In this document: positions 42,626 through 52,901 of the stretch, one piece after another
Position numbering within the stretch: the first letter of the stretch is position 1
Layout: each line of letters begins with the position of its first letter
Source: Clostridia bacterium
GTDB lineage: Bacteria; Bacillota; Clostridia; Christensenellales; Aristaeellaceae
NCBI GenBank assembly: GCA_017464305.1
Contig: JAFUDS010000004.1
Span: forward strand, 1-64,000
DNA: 64,000 bases
Direction of reading: 5' to 3'
The notes under the pieces: model-generated
Database searches by the model: none
What the model saw: the letters and a program-made list of their open reading frames with translations, nothing else
Told to the model about the DNA's origin: nothing
Translations under genes and position numbers: made by a program

Positions 42626-43474
42626 TCACAGTCCGGTGTGGCGTTTGATGAACCTTACAGCCAGGGGGATCCAGGCGGCGTTATCCGGGACGATCTGTTC
42701 CGGGGCGGTGGAGGTGATCTCCTCGCAGGTGGAAAGACCGTGGCCGCCGTGTTCGAAGATATGCAGCTCAAAGGGTACGTTGTTCCGGCGGCAGGCGGCG
42801 GCGTACATCAGGCTGTTTTCTACGGGAACGGCGCCATCCTCGGCGGTGTGCCAAAGGAAGGTGGGCGGCGTCTGGGCGGAAACCCGGGTCTCCAGGGAGA
42901 GGGAATCCACCTTCTCCAGCTGGTTAGCGGGATCGTCCGCTGGACCCAGCAGATTGAAGCGGGAGCCTTCATGGGCGAATTCTCCCAGGGTCAGGACGGG
43001 ATAGCACAGCAGCTGGCTATCCGGCCGCCAGGTGACTTCCGGGCCGAAGACCTGCTTGAAGACCGGTTCATCCCAGAGGGTCCCCAGGGTGCCGGCCAGA
43101 TGTCCACCGGCGGAGAAGCCGCAGACGGAGATGGCGCCCGGATTCACATGCCATTCGGCGGCATGGGCCCGGATATATTGCAGGCTCCAGGCCAGCTCCA
43201 GGGCGGCGGCGGGGTACCGATTGGGGGCGACACTATAGCGCAGGACGGCGGCATGGATGCCTTCCGCCAGGAATTTCAGGGCGATGGCTTCCGCTTCCCG
43301 GGGGGAGCAATAGGCATAGGCGCCGCCGGGAACGACGATGACCAGGGGACGGTCCGGATGCTGAGTGATCTCCTCCAGATAGGGCAGGATCAACAGGTTC
43401 AAGGTAGCGGGGGGTTCCGGCGCGGGAACGCCCGCTTTTTCGTATTCCACAGTTACGGGGATTTGCTGCTGCAT
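42626..43474 (-). CDS. Alpha/beta-hydrolase esterase (BD-FAE/acetyl esterase-like)
   Basis: 282 residues. The oxyanion-hole motif is VVPGGAYAYC, the nucleophile elbow is CGFSAGGHLAG (Ser near residue 118), the acid is in WHTAEDGAVPV, and the catalytic His is in HGGHGLS. No signal peptide is present, so it acts in the cytoplasm. Likely an esterase acting on acylated sugars; the substrate is unknown. It lies between purB and mntP on the same strand. Confidence 0.82.
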   Translation of the reverse strand: MQQQIPVTVEYEKAGVPAPEPPATLNLLILPYLEEITQHPDRPLVIVVPGGAYAYCSPREAEAIALKFLAEGIHAAVLRYSVAPNRYPAAALELAWSLQYIRAHAAEWHVNPGAISVCGFSAGGHLAGTLGTLWDEPVFKQVFGPEVTWRPDSQLLCYPVLTLGEFAHEGSRFNLLGPADDPANQLEKVDSLSLETRVSAQTPPTFLWHTAEDGAVPVENSLMYAAACRRNNVPFELHIFEHGGHGLSTCEEITSTAPEQIVPDNAAWIPLAVRFIKRHTGL

Positions 43475-43534
43475 TTTTCATGCCTCCAATCATGGGTCAA
43501 TGGCGAAGGAATCGCTGATATTATATACTTTTTC

Positions 43535-43557
43535 GCTCCCCCGCTCCACGGGGGAGC
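43535..43557. repeat. Short GC-rich palindrome (family A)
   Basis: Arms GCTCCCCCG and CGGGGGAGC around CTCCA, near-identical to 10664 and 42551. It separates purB from the esterase gene. Confidence 0.75.
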
Positions 43558-43575
43558 TTTTTTTAGCGTTTCTGT

Positions 43576-44991
43576 TTACACAGAGATATCCACGGAAGAA
43601 GACTGGACTTCTTTCAAAAGGGGGGCCAGGGTCTGGAGATAGGCTTCCACCTGCTCCGGACATCTGCCGATATACTTTTCCGGCTGCAGACCGGCCCGGA
43701 TCTGTTCCTCGGTAAGGTGGAATTCGGAATCCTGGGCCAGAAGCTGAGGCAGATTGCAGGGCTCGCCGTTCTTCATGCGGGCGGTTGCTTCCATGGAACA
43801 GCGGCGGATGGCCTCATGGGCCTGCTGGCGGTCCGCGCCCTGTTTGACAGCCTCCATCATCAGATTCTCCGTGGCGATGAAGGGCAGATATTCCTCCACG
43901 GCCCGGGCGATGATCTTCTCATTCACATGCAGGCCATTGGTTACGTTTTGCACCAGGCGCAAGATTGCGTCCGCGCAGAGGAAGCCCTCCGGCAAGGAGA
44001 TGCGGCGATTGGCGGAATCGTCCAGAGTCCGCTCCAGCCACTGGGTCGAGGCGGTCATGGCGGCGTTCATGGTATCCACCATCAAGTAGCGGCTGAGAGA
44101 GCAGATTCGCTCGCAGCGCATGGGATTCCGCTTGTAGGGCATGGCGGAGGAGCCGATCTGATTCTTCTCGAAGGGTTCCTCCACCTGGCGGTCATGCTGC
44201 AGCAGGCGCAGATCATTGGCAAAGCGATAGCAGCTCTGGGCGATGGCGCTGAGGCAGGAAAGAATGCGGCTATCCAGCTTCCGGGGATAGGTTTGGCCGG
44301 AGACGGCATACAGGTGGTCAAAGCCAAATTTCTCCGCCAGGCGGCAGTTCAGCTCCTCCACCTTGACATGATCCCCATCGAACAGCTCCAGCAGGCTGGC
44401 CTCGGTGCCCGTGGCGCCCCGGCAGCCCAGGAAGGGGATGGTGGAGATAACAAAATCCAGCTCCTCCAGGTCGGAAGCCAGATCCTGCAGCCAGAGGGTA
44501 GCCCGCTTACCGACGGTAACCAGCTGGGCGGGCTGATAATGGGTATAGCCCAGGGTGGGGAGGGATTTGTATTGCGCCGCGAAATCTGCCAGGTTTTTCA
44601 TGGCCTTCAGCAGCTCGCCCCGCAGATAGCGCAGGGCGGAGCGATAAAGGATCAGGTCCGCGTTGTCCGTCACATAGCAGGAGGTGGCGCCCAGATGGAT
44701 GATGCCCGCGGCTTCGGGGGCGGCCAGGCCATAGGTATGGACATGGGCCATGACGTCATGGCGGACTTCCTTTTCCCGGGCCGCGGCGGCTTCGAAGTCG
44801 ATGTCGTTTTGGTGGGCCTCCAGGGCCTGGACCTGGGCGGCGGTGATGGGCAGGCCCAGTTCGCTTTCCGCCCGGGCCAGCTCCGTCCAGAGCTGGCGCC
44901 AGGTGCGGATGCGGGTTTGGGCGGAGAAGAGCTCCAGCATGTAGGGACTGGCGTAGCGGGAGCTGAGGGGGGATTCGTATTGTGTATACAT
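43576..44991 (-). CDS. purB: Adenylosuccinate lyase
   Basis: 471 residues. The fumarase/aspartase superfamily signature is GSSAMPYKRNPMRCERI near residue 280. Other conserved parts include LGATSCYVTDNADL and GYTHYQPAQLVTVGKRA. It cleaves SAICAR and adenylosuccinate in purine synthesis. It is followed on the minus strand after purA, with a family B repeat between the two, so AMP synthesis from IMP is encoded in one block. Confidence 0.95.
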   Translation of the reverse strand: MYTQYESPLSSRYASPYMLELFSAQTRIRTWRQLWTELARAESELGLPITAAQVQALEAHQNDIDFEAAAAREKEVRHDVMAHVHTYGLAAPEAAGIIHLGATSCYVTDNADLILYRSALRYLRGELLKAMKNLADFAAQYKSLPTLGYTHYQPAQLVTVGKRATLWLQDLASDLEELDFVISTIPFLGCRGATGTEASLLELFDGDHVKVEELNCRLAEKFGFDHLYAVSGQTYPRKLDSRILSCLSAIAQSCYRFANDLRLLQHDRQVEEPFEKNQIGSSAMPYKRNPMRCERICSLSRYLMVDTMNAAMTASTQWLERTLDDSANRRISLPEGFLCADAILRLVQNVTNGLHVNEKIIARAVEEYLPFIATENLMMEAVKQGADRQQAHEAIRRCSMEATARMKNGEPCNLPQLLAQDSEFHLTEEQIRAGLQPEKYIGRCPEQVEAYLQTLAPLLKEVQSSSVDISV

Positions 44992-45034
44992 TGTTTATTT
45001 GCTTTCTGTCGATCTTTATTAGTCTTTTGTGTCT

Positions 45035-45113
45035 GCCCCTTCCCCTGCACCCCTTCCCGCGCTGCGGGACGGGGAAATTTTTGGAGGCGGGGCTGCGCCC
45101 CGCCGGGCCCCCT
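45035..45113 (-). repeat. Long GC-rich repeat (family B), minus orientation
   Basis: On the minus strand it reads GGCGGGGCGCAGCCCCGCC, an AT-rich spacer, CCCCGTCCCGCAGCGCGGGA then AGGGGTGCAGGGG, collinear with the plus-strand copy at 40051. It lies between the minus-strand genes purA and purB. Confidence 0.8.
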
Positions 45114-45203
45114 GCAGATTGCTTAGGGTGCGATCCGTAAGACAGGGTGTCGAGCCCTGATTGCGGGAGAACGTAAACAAAGGGCTTTCAGTGACAATTA
45201 AAC

Positions 45204-46481
45204 TCAGGGACGATAGATATACGCGTCTCTTTCTGGCCCTACGGAGACGTAGGCGATGTGGCAGCCGATGGCTTTTTCGATCATTTCCACGTAGTCCTGG
45301 GCGGCCTTGGGCAGATCCTCCCAGCGGCGGACGGCGGAGATATCCTGCTGCCAGCCGGGGACGGTGGTCAGGACGGGCTTGGAACGATTCAGCAGGGTGG
45401 GGAAGGGAAATTCGTCCGTTTCCTGGCCATCCAGCTCATAGCGGACGCAGACGGGGATTTCCTTCAGGTCGCTGAGAACGTCCAGCTTGGTGAGGGCGAT
45501 GGCCGTGGCGGACTGCATTTCCACGCCATAGCGGGTGGCCACCAGATCGATGGGGCCCACCCGGCGGGGGCGGCCGGTCTTGGCGCCGTATTCCGCGCCG
45601 GCCTGGCGCAGGCGTTCCGCTTCCTCCCCGAACATTTCGCAGACGAAGGGGCCTTCGCCCACGCAGGTGGAATAGGCCTTGACCACGCCCACCACTTCAT
45701 CCACGGAGGCGGAGGGCAGGCCGGAACCCACCGGGGCATAGGCGGCGATGGGGTTGGAGGAGGTGGTGTAGGGCACGATGCCATAATCCAGATCCCGCAG
45801 GGCGCCCAGCTGGGCTTCGTAGAGGAAGCTCTTGCCCTCCTGCTGGGCCTGGCGCAGGACCTTGGTGGTATTGCAGATAAAGGGCTTCAACTTTTCGCCA
45901 TAATCATCCAGCCAGGCCATCAGCTCCTCCAGGCGGACGGGCGCCGCGCCATAGACCCCGGTGAGGGTCAGGTTTTTCCACTCCAGCAGCTGGGCGGCAT
46001 GGGCTTTCAGAGCCTCCCGATCGAACAGCTCGCCGGCCAGGAGGGTCTTTTTCTGGTACTTATCGGAATAGAAGGGGGCGATACCTTGCTTGGTGGAGCC
46101 ATAGGCATGATCCTTCAGGCGGGCTTCCTCCAGGCCGTCCAGCTGGCGATGCCAGGGGAGCAGCAGGGAGGCGCGGTCGCTGATGCGCAGGTTTTCCGGC
46201 GTCAGGGGCACTCCCTGGGAGCGGACCTGCTCCATCTCGATCCACAGGTTTTCCAGATCCAGGGCCACGCCGTTGCCCAGGATGTTCAGGACGCCCTGGC
46301 GGAAGATGCCGGAGGGCAGGAGATGGAGGGCGAATTTGCCATATTCGTTGATGACGGTATGGCCGGCGTTGCCGCCGCCCTGATAGCGGATGACGACGTC
46401 GTAGCGTTCGGTGAGGAGGTCGACCATGCGGCCTTTGCCTTCGTCGCCCCAATTGATACCTACAATTGCGCAGTTGCTCAT
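45204..46481 (-). CDS. purA: Adenylosuccinate synthetase
   Basis: 425 residues. The phosphate-binding loop is GINWGDEGKGRMVDLL (usual form GxQWGDEGKGK), followed by YQGGGNAGHTVI. GTP-binding and C-terminal parts (ALTKLDVLSDLKEIPVCVRY) are conserved. It makes adenylosuccinate from IMP and aspartate with GTP. It lies between carB-dapF and purB on the same strand. Confidence 0.95.
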   Translation of the reverse strand: MSNCAIVGINWGDEGKGRMVDLLTERYDVVIRYQGGGNAGHTVINEYGKFALHLLPSGIFRQGVLNILGNGVALDLENLWIEMEQVRSQGVPLTPENLRISDRASLLLPWHRQLDGLEEARLKDHAYGSTKQGIAPFYSDKYQKKTLLAGELFDREALKAHAAQLLEWKNLTLTGVYGAAPVRLEELMAWLDDYGEKLKPFICNTTKVLRQAQQEGKSFLYEAQLGALRDLDYGIVPYTTSSNPIAAYAPVGSGLPSASVDEVVGVVKAYSTCVGEGPFVCEMFGEEAERLRQAGAEYGAKTGRPRRVGPIDLVATRYGVEMQSATAIALTKLDVLSDLKEIPVCVRYELDGQETDEFPFPTLLNRSKPVLTTVPGWQQDISAVRRWEDLPKAAQDYVEMIEKAIGCHIAYVSVGPERDAYIYRP

Positions 46482-46538
46482 CGGATAATTTCTCCTTTTT
46501 TTGTTACTGCTTTGGTGTTAGTGGTTTTTCTTGTTAAT

Positions 46539-46624
46539 TGGGGGACCCCTTTACCCCCTGCCCCCTTTCCCCCACTGCGGTGGGGGAAGGGGATTATTTT
46601 GGGGTGGGGCTTCGCCCCACGCCC
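46539..46624 (-). repeat. Long GC-rich repeat (family B), minus orientation
   Basis: On the minus strand: GGGGCGTGGGGCGAAGCCCC, then AAAATAATCCCCTTCCCCCA, CCGCAGTGGGGGAAAGGGGG and CAGGGGG. It matches the complement pattern of 36741 closely and lies between carB-dapF and purA. Confidence 0.82.
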
Positions 46625-46690
46625 CTTGAAAGCGGGTACCCGCTGCGGGCATACTAAACGAGAGTTGTCGTTGAAAGAGAGCGATCCGCG

Positions 46691-49600
46691 TTAGTATTCG
46701 ATGCTCGCTTCATACACTTGGCCGACGTTTCCTCGGAGGGTTACTCTTTGGGATTCGTAGCGGACATAGAGGTTCCCGCCGGGGACCTGGACCTGGATGT
46801 CCGTTCCCTCCTGGCAGTAGCCATTGACCACGGCGGCGGCGACGGCGGCGCAGGCCCCGGTGCCGCAGGCGGTGGTTTCCCCGCTGCCCCTCTCCCAAAC
46901 CCGCATGCGCAGGGTGGTGGGATTCACGACGCGGATAAACTCCGTGTTCACCCGATTGGGGAAGAGGGGAGAATGCTCGAAGAGGGGCCCCAGATGGGGC
47001 AGATCCAGCAGGTCGATTTCGTCCGTAAAGACCACGCAGTGGGGGTTGCCCACGGAGACGCAGGTGACCCGGAAATTCTGAATTTCCACGCCCGTGCGGG
47101 CCTTGTTGGGGCCGGTGATCTGAATAGGCACATGAATGGCCTGCTCATAGTCCAGATTCACCGGCACATCCGCCGGGGCGAAGCTGACGGGCCCCATGTC
47201 GATGGTGACGGACTGGACCTGGCCAAAGCGGGTCATGGCCCGGAGGGAGCGAATGCCGCCGGCGGTCTCGATGGTGATCTCCTGGCCGGAAACCAGCCCC
47301 CGATCCACCAGATATTTGGCCACGCAGCGCAGGGCGTTGCCCCCGATGGCGGCCTCGGTGCCATCCCGGTTGAACAGCAGCATCCGCACATCCGCCTTCT
47401 GGCTGGGCCGCAGCAGGGCCAGGCCTTCCGCCCCGGCGCCGAAGTGATTTTCACACAGCCGGACGCAGAGGCTTTCGATGCCGTCGATGCGCTCCTGGAG
47501 GGCGTCGATGAGGATATAATCATTGCCGGTGGCCTGCATCTTGACGAAACGCAGCTGCTGGCGGGCGGCGCGCATGGCGTTCAGGTTCACCAGCTCCGTG
47601 TTCCGCTCGGAATAGCGGGACAGCAGGGTGTCCGCCAGAGCTCGAGCGGTGTCCAGGCTGGTAAAGCAGGGAATGCCCAGGGCCAGGGCCCGGCGATGCA
47701 GGGCGATATATTCCGCCAGGGTATCATCCAGCAGGGCGCCGGTATACACAATGTAACGAATCTCTCCGCTGGAGAGGAGATCGAAAACGTGGTCGCTTTC
47801 CCGCAGGCCGGAGACGGTCTTCACCGGGATGCCCAGCCGGGCGATGGTCTGGGCCGTGCCCTCCGTGGCATAGAGGGGACAATGCAGATCATGGAAGCGA
47901 CGGGCCAGGTCGATGATCTCCGGATAATCATAATCCGCCACGCTCAGCAGCACGCCGGCTTCCTCCTCGGCCTCCGTGACTCGCAGGCCGGCGGCGGTGA
48001 GCCCCTTGAACAGAGCCTCGCTGACAGTTTTGCCGATGCCCAGCACCTCGCCGGTGGACTTCATTTCCGGCCCCAGATAGGCGTTGGCATCGGTCAGCTT
48101 TTCGAAGGAGAACACCGGCACCTTCACGGCCCAATAGGGCGGCGGGGTCCGCAGGCCCGTGCCATAGCCCAGGCTCGCCAGGGGCTGGCCCAGCATGACC
48201 CGGGCGGCCAGATCCACCATGGGCACCCCCGTCACCTTGCTGATATAGGGTACGGTGCGGGAAGCCCGGGGGTTCACCTCGATGACATACAGCTCCCCAT
48301 GGAAAACCAGATACTGAATGTTTACCAGCCCCTTCGTCCCCAGGGCCAGGGCCAGCTGCTCGCTGGCGGAGACCACGGTGTCCATCATGTGGTCATCCAG
48401 GGTGAAGGGGGGATAGACGGCGATGGAGTCGCCGGAATGGACGCCGGCCCGCTCCACATGCTGCATGATGCCGGGGATCAGCACGTCCTTCCCATCGGAG
48501 ATGACGTCCACCTCCAGCTCCGTGCCGGGCATGTATTGATCCACCAGCACGGGATTCTCGATGCCGTGGGCCAGGATGCGGGTCATGTAGGTCACCACAT
48601 CCTCATCCCGCCGGGCGATGGTCATATTCTGTCCGCCGATGACGTAGCTGGGGCGCAGCAGCACGGGATAACCCAGCCGCTGGGCGGCCGCCAGGGCCTC
48701 CTCCAGGGTCAGGACGGATTCCCCCTGGGGCCGGCGGATGCCGAAGCGCTCCAGCAGGGCGTCGAACCGGGAGCGATCCTCCGCCAGGTCGATGCCGTCG
48801 GCGCTGGTGCCCAGGATGGGAATGCCATGGCGATCCAGGGCCTGCACCAGGCGGATGGCGGTTTGGCCACCGAAGGCCACCACCACGCCCTCCGGCTTTT
48901 CCACCTCCATGACCCGCAGGACATCCTCCTCGGTCAGGGGCTCGAAATACAGGCGGTCGGCGGTGTCGTAATCCGTGGAGACGGTTTCGGGGTTATTGTT
49001 GATGATCACCACATCGTAACCCAGCTGGCGCAGGGTCCAGACGCAGTGGACGCTGGAATAATCGAACTCAATGCCCTGGCCGATGCGGATGGGCCCGGAG
49101 CCCAGCACCAGCATCACCGGCTTGCCGGACCGGGGATGGAGCCGGGATTCGCACAGGGTTTCCGCCCCGGGACGCAGGGCGCTTCCCTCTTCCGAATCGC
49201 CCTCTCCGAAGGCCAGACGCAGGGGGGGCTGCTCATAGGTGGCGTAGAAATAAGGCGTCTCGGCGTCGAACTCCGCCGCGCAGGTATCCACCATGCGATA
49301 GATCGCCTGGGCCTGGGGCAGCTCCGCCCGGCCGGAGAGCCGGCGCAGGGCCCCGTCCGGATATCCCAGGCGCTTGCCCTCCAGATATTGGGCGTCCGTC
49401 AGCCCGCCAGCGATGGCGGCCTCGAAATCCGCCAGGCCCTTCAGCTTCCAGAGGAAGAATTCGTCTATTTTGGTAATTTCGTGAATCTCGTCTACAGAAA
49501 TTCCGGCCTTCAGGGCTTCGAAGACGGTGAACAGCCGATGATCGTCCGCCCGATGCAGCCGCTCTCGCAGGGGGGCGGGGTCCTGGGCATCCCGGTTCAG

Positions 49601-50818
49601 AGTGTCCAGGCCGATCTCCGCCCCGCGGATGGCCTTCATCAGGGCCATTTCGAAGCTGGGCCCGATGGCCATCACTTCGCCGGTGGCCTTCATCTGGGTT
49701 CCCAGAGTTCGGGAGGCGGAGGCGAATTTATCGAAGGGCCATTTGGGCATCTTCACCACCACATAGTCCAACGTGGGCTCGAAGCAGGCGCAGGTCTTGC
49801 CCGTGACCTCGTTTTTGATCTCGTCCAGGGTATAGCCCAGGGCGATGCGGGTGGCCACCTTGGCGATGGGATATCCCGTGGCCTTGGAGGCCAGGGCGGA
49901 GGAGCGGGACACCCGGGGATTGACCTCGATGACCGCGTACTCAAAGCTCTCCGGATCCAGGGCGAACTGGCAGTTGCACCCGCCGACGATGCCCAGGGCG
50001 GAGATGATATCCAGAGAGGCGGAGCGGAGTATCTGGTACTCCTTGTCCGACAGGGTCAGGGCCGGAGCCACCACCACGCTGTCGCCGGTGTGAACGCCTA
50101 CGGGGTCCACATTCTCCATGGAGCAGACGGCGATGACGTTGCCGATGCCGTCTCGCATGACCTCGAACTCGATCTCCTTCCACCCGGCTACGGATTTCTC
50201 GATCAGCACCTGAGTGATGGGGGAGAGGGTCAAGCCGCCCTTGGCGATCTCCCGCAGAGCGGCCTCGTCCGCCGCGCTGCCGCCGCCAGCGCCCCCCAGG
50301 GTATAGGCGGGGCGCACGATGACGGGATAACCGATCTCCCGGGCGATATTTACCGCCTCCTCCACGGAGGTGGCGATGCCGGAGGGGATCACCGGCTGGC
50401 CGATCTCCTCCATGGTTTCCTTAAACAGCTTCCGGTCTTCCGCCTTTTCGATGGCCTCCGTGTTGACGCCGATGAGCCGGACGCCCTCCTGGGCCAGGAA
50501 GCCCTCCTCCTGCAGCTGCATGGCCAGGGTCAGGGCGGTTTGGCCCCCCAGGCCCGCCAGCAGGCTGTCCGGCTTCTCCTTCTGGATAATGCGCTTCAGG
50601 GTCGGCACCGTCAGGGGCTCCAGATAGATCTCGTCCGCCAGGGCCTGATCTGTCATGATGGTGGCGGGGTTGGAGTTCACCAGGGCTACCTCCACCCCCT
50701 CCTGCCGCAGCACGCGGCAGGCCTGGGCGCCGGCGTAGTCAAACTCAGCGGCCTGGCCGATGACGATGGGGCCGGAGCCGATCATCAGCACTTTGCGGAT
50801 CCCTTCATCCTTCGGCAT
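46691..50818 (-). CDS. carB: Carbamoyl-phosphate synthase large subunit fused to a DapF-like domain
   Basis: 1,375 residues from the ATG at 50818 (GGAGG eight bases upstream; an ATG two codons earlier is too close). Residues 1 to about 1075 are a complete CarB: two ATP-grasp halves ([40 protein letters not shown]) and a C-terminal allosteric domain. From about residue 1095 a full diaminopimelate-epimerase-like domain follows ([15 protein letters not shown] to [11 protein letters not shown]). Its second catalytic Cys is kept ([12 protein letters not shown]). The first, normally in CGNG, is replaced: [16 protein letters not shown] has Gly there. So CarB should make carbamoyl phosphate, but the epimerase domain may be inactive or altered. 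The gene overlaps carA by 14 bp. Confidence 0.92.
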   Translation of the reverse strand: MPKDEGIRKVLMIGSGPIVIGQAAEFDYAGAQACRVLRQEGVEVALVNSNPATIMTDQALADEIYLEPLTVPTLKRIIQKEKPDSLLAGLGGQTALTLAMQLQEEGFLAQEGVRLIGVNTEAIEKAEDRKLFKETMEEIGQPVIPSGIATSVEEAVNIAREIGYPVIVRPAYTLGGAGGGSAADEAALREIAKGGLTLSPITQVLIEKSVAGWKEIEFEVMRDGIGNVIAVCSMENVDPVGVHTGDSVVVAPALTLSDKEYQILRSASLDIISALGIVGGCNCQFALDPESFEYAVIEVNPRVSRSSALASKATGYPIAKVATRIALGYTLDEIKNEVTGKTCACFEPTLDYVVVKMPKWPFDKFASASRTLGTQMKATGEVMAIGPSFEMALMKAIRGAEIGLDTLNRDAQDPAPLRERLHRADDHRLFTVFEALKAGISVDEIHEITKIDEFFLWKLKGLADFEAAIAGGLTDAQYLEGKRLGYPDGALRRLSGRAELPQAQAIYRMVDTCAAEFDAETPYFYATYEQPPLRLAFGEGDSEEGSALRPGAETLCESRLHPRSGKPVMLVLGSGPIRIGQGIEFDYSSVHCVWTLRQLGYDVVIINNNPETVSTDYDTADRLYFEPLTEEDVLRVMEVEKPEGVVVAFGGQTAIRLVQALDRHGIPILGTSADGIDLAEDRSRFDALLERFGIRRPQGESVLTLEEALAAAQRLGYPVLLRPSYVIGGQNMTIARRDEDVVTYMTRILAHGIENPVLVDQYMPGTELEVDVISDGKDVLIPGIMQHVERAGVHSGDSIAVYPPFTLDDHMMDTVVSASEQLALALGTKGLVNIQYLVFHGELYVIEVNPRASRTVPYISKVTGVPMVDLAARVMLGQPLASLGYGTGLRTPPPYWAVKVPVFSFEKLTDANAYLGPEMKSTGEVLGIGKTVSEALFKGLTAAGLRVTEAEEEAGVLLSVADYDYPEIIDLARRFHDLHCPLYATEGTAQTIARLGIPVKTVSGLRESDHVFDLLSSGEIRYIVYTGALLDDTLAEYIALHRRALALGIPCFTSLDTARALADTLLSRYSERNTELVNLNAMRAARQQLRFVKMQATGNDYILIDALQERIDGIESLCVRLCENHFGAGAEGLALLRPSQKADVRMLLFNRDGTEAAIGGNALRCVAKYLVDRGLVSGQEITIETAGGIRSLRAMTRFGQVQSVTIDMGPVSFAPADVPVNLDYEQAIHVPIQITGPNKARTGVEIQNFRVTCVSVGNPHCVVFTDEIDLLDLPHLGPLFEHSPLFPNRVNTEFIRVVNPTTLRMRVWERGSGETTACGTGACAAVAAAVVNGYCQEGTDIQVQVPGGNLYVRYESQRVTLRGNVGQVYEASIEY

Positions 50819-51884
50819 GCCCATCGCCTCCCATCAGCTTACAGAATCGGTCGAAGAGGAAACCAGTGTCCTTCGGGCCCGCGCAGGCCTCGGGATGGAA
50901 CTGGGTGGTAAAAGCCTGGAGGTCCGGATAATCGATGCCCTCGCAGGTATTGTCATTGGCGTTGACGAAGCGAACCTGGCCCATGGGCAAGCTGTCGGAC
51001 ACCACGGCGTAGCCATGGTTCTGGCTGGTGATCCAGGTGCGGCCGGTTTGCAGATCCTTCACGGGCTGATTGGCCCCGCGATGGCCGAATTTCATCTTTT
51101 CCGTTTTCCCGCCCGCCGCCAGGGCCGTCAGCTGATGCCCCAGGCAGATGCCGAAAAGGGGTAGCTTGCCCAGCAGCTTTTTGATCTGTTCAATGCAGAA
51201 AACATTCTCCGCCGGATCCCCTGGGCCGTTGGACAGCATGACCCCGTCGGGCCGCAGGGCGAAGATTTCCTCGGCAGCGGCCGTGGCGGGCACAACTGTG
51301 ACTTCGCAGCCCCGCCGAGTCAGCTCCCGAATGATGTTCCGCTTCGCGCCATAGTCGATCAGGGCCACGGAGAAGCGCTTTTCCCCCTGGGCGGGATAGA
51401 CCTGAGACGCGGCGCAGGTGACCTGATTCACTACCCCGGAAACGATATAGCTCTGAATCTCTGCCAGATCCTGCTTCGAGGGCAGAGAATGGCGGATAGC
51501 AGCGTTGATGACCCCCTGCTTCCGGATCAGCCGGGTCAGGGCCCGGGTGTCCACCCCCGCGATGGCGGGAATGCCCTGGGCCGTCAGATAGTCCCGCAGA
51601 GCGCCCTCGCAGCGGAAATTGCTGGGATCATCGCAGACCTCCCGGACCACATAGCCCCGGACGGCGCTCTTCCCCTCAAAATCCGGCGAGATGACGCCGT
51701 AATTCCCGATCAAGGGGAAGGTCTGCATCACGATCTGCCCGGCGTAGCTGGGATCCGTCAGGGTCTCCAAATACCCGCAGACCCCGGTGGTGAACACTAG
51801 CTCCCCCACGGAATCCACCGGGGCGCCAAAGCTCCGCCCGGGGAAAACCGTGCCGTCCGCCAGGACCAAATAAGCTTCCTTCAT
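50805..51884 (-). CDS. carA: Carbamoyl-phosphate synthase small subunit
   Basis: 359 residues from ATG 51884 (AGGAGATT upstream). The glutamine amidotransferase core is visible: [27 protein letters not shown] with the catalytic Cys, and [15 protein letters not shown] with the catalytic His. It provides ammonia from glutamine to CarB for pyrimidine and arginine synthesis. It overlaps carB, typical for the complex. No ATC operator or pyrR-type site was noted upstream. Confidence 0.95.
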   Translation of the reverse strand: MKEAYLVLADGTVFPGRSFGAPVDSVGELVFTTGVCGYLETLTDPSYAGQIVMQTFPLIGNYGVISPDFEGKSAVRGYVVREVCDDPSNFRCEGALRDYLTAQGIPAIAGVDTRALTRLIRKQGVINAAIRHSLPSKQDLAEIQSYIVSGVVNQVTCAASQVYPAQGEKRFSVALIDYGAKRNIIRELTRRGCEVTVVPATAAAEEIFALRPDGVMLSNGPGDPAENVFCIEQIKKLLGKLPLFGICLGHQLTALAAGGKTEKMKFGHRGANQPVKDLQTGRTWITSQNHGYAVVSDSLPMGQVRFVNANDNTCEGIDYPDLQAFTTQFHPEACAGPKDTGFLFDRFCKLMGGDGHAEG

Positions 51885-51933
51885 GTATAATCTCCTATAG
51901 GGTGACATCTTTTCCGTTTGTGCAAGCAGGAGT

Positions 51934-52671
51934 TCATTCGACCGGCGTGAAATACATGGTCATCATCATGCCGTTTTCCACCTGACGGGTAAAGGACAGA
52001 GAACCATCTTCTGTCACTTCCAATGTCACATGATCAAAATACACATTGTTGAATTGAAGCGTATTGTCTTGAAGAGTGCTTTTTACAGGGCCGCCCTCAT
52101 CATCAATCAGCATGGATACGCTGCCCGGTTCAATAGACAAATCGATGCTCAATCCCAGCGTCGAAACGGGAAGGGTATGTCCGTCCATAGACATGCTGGT
52201 CAAATTCCATTTACCCAGGAACGCTTCCTCGCTTATTGTGTTATCAGAGTCAGCGGCGTTTTCTTTCCGTGCCTCCACTGATGCTGTCGCTTCCGGAGTT
52301 GCGGAATCAGTTGCTTCCTCCTTCGCGAAAAAAGCAACCATGCCATCCAGACCCAGATCAATGCTCAGTTCCTCTCCGGATACAACCACTTCTCTCTTTT
52401 CGCCATCAATTTCCAGCAGAAGAGAACCGATGCTCCAAACGCCGATATGTTCCTCCGCTTCTTCGTCTTCCCCCGTAATGATCGAAGCCGTGCCATCTTC
52501 ATTGATTTTCAGCACCATCGTCATTCCCAGAACTGTTGGATCCGTTTTCTCGCCTTCCACTTGAAGCTCATTCAGTTTCCACGCTCCGTTTACGTTCGCG
52601 GTATCCCCCCATGCAATCCCAATCATGCAGATCATTAGCATGACAATCGTCAGAATAAAGCTTTTCTTCAT
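51934..52671 (-). CDS. Secreted protein with two lipocalin-like repeats
   Basis: 245 residues behind GGAGGGTG, with a signal peptide (SFILTIVMLMICMIGIAWG). Two similar beta-rich halves start VNGAWKLNELQVEGE and FLGKWNLTSMSMDGH, the G-x-W opening of lipocalin-like domains, joined by a Thr/Ala/Glu-rich linker (residues 120-145). Function is unknown. It is divergent from the Wzz gene with a shared upstream region. Confidence 0.7.
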   Translation of the reverse strand: MKKSFILTIVMLMICMIGIAWGDTANVNGAWKLNELQVEGEKTDPTVLGMTMVLKINEDGTASIITGEDEEAEEHIGVWSIGSLLLEIDGEKREVVVSGEELSIDLGLDGMVAFFAKEEATDSATPEATASVEARKENAADSDNTISEEAFLGKWNLTSMSMDGHTLPVSTLGLSIDLSIEPGSVSMLIDDEGGPVKSTLQDNTLQFNNVYFDHVTLEVTEDGSLSFTRQVENGMMMTMYFTPVE

Positions 52672-52773
52672 AACGTTTCACCCTCCATTGTTTAGCATAG
52701 GGACTAAGGCTTCCGCTAGTTCCTGGACTATTATACATGAATGATCTGTATATTTCCAGTACTTCTCTTCCCT

Positions 52774-52838
52774 GTGAAATCAGCGTGAAATCAGCGCTGA
52801 AATTTAAACTTGTTTCCTATAGAAAGTTTTGCTATAAT
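52774..52838 (+). promoter_or_regulatory. Promoter of the Wzz/kinase operon with tandem repeats
   Basis: TTGTTT (52810-52815), 17-base spacer, TATAAT (52833-52838). Just upstream GTGAAATCAGC is repeated twice in tandem (52774-52795), followed by a partial third copy. The repeats could bind a regulator. Confidence 0.7.
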
Positions 52839-52901
52839 TTTATAGCCTGTTTTTGCTGTGGGCAAAAATGGGGATTGAACGATCAAAGGATGAGGTGGAG
52901 C

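Noticed and set aside
46718..50911. A 1,397-codon open frame on the plus strand opposite carB-dapF
   Set aside because: It is a mirror of a high-GC gene with strong codon bias. It has no recognisable domain and is low in complexity (Gly/His/Asp/Gln-rich), while the minus strand encodes a full CarB.
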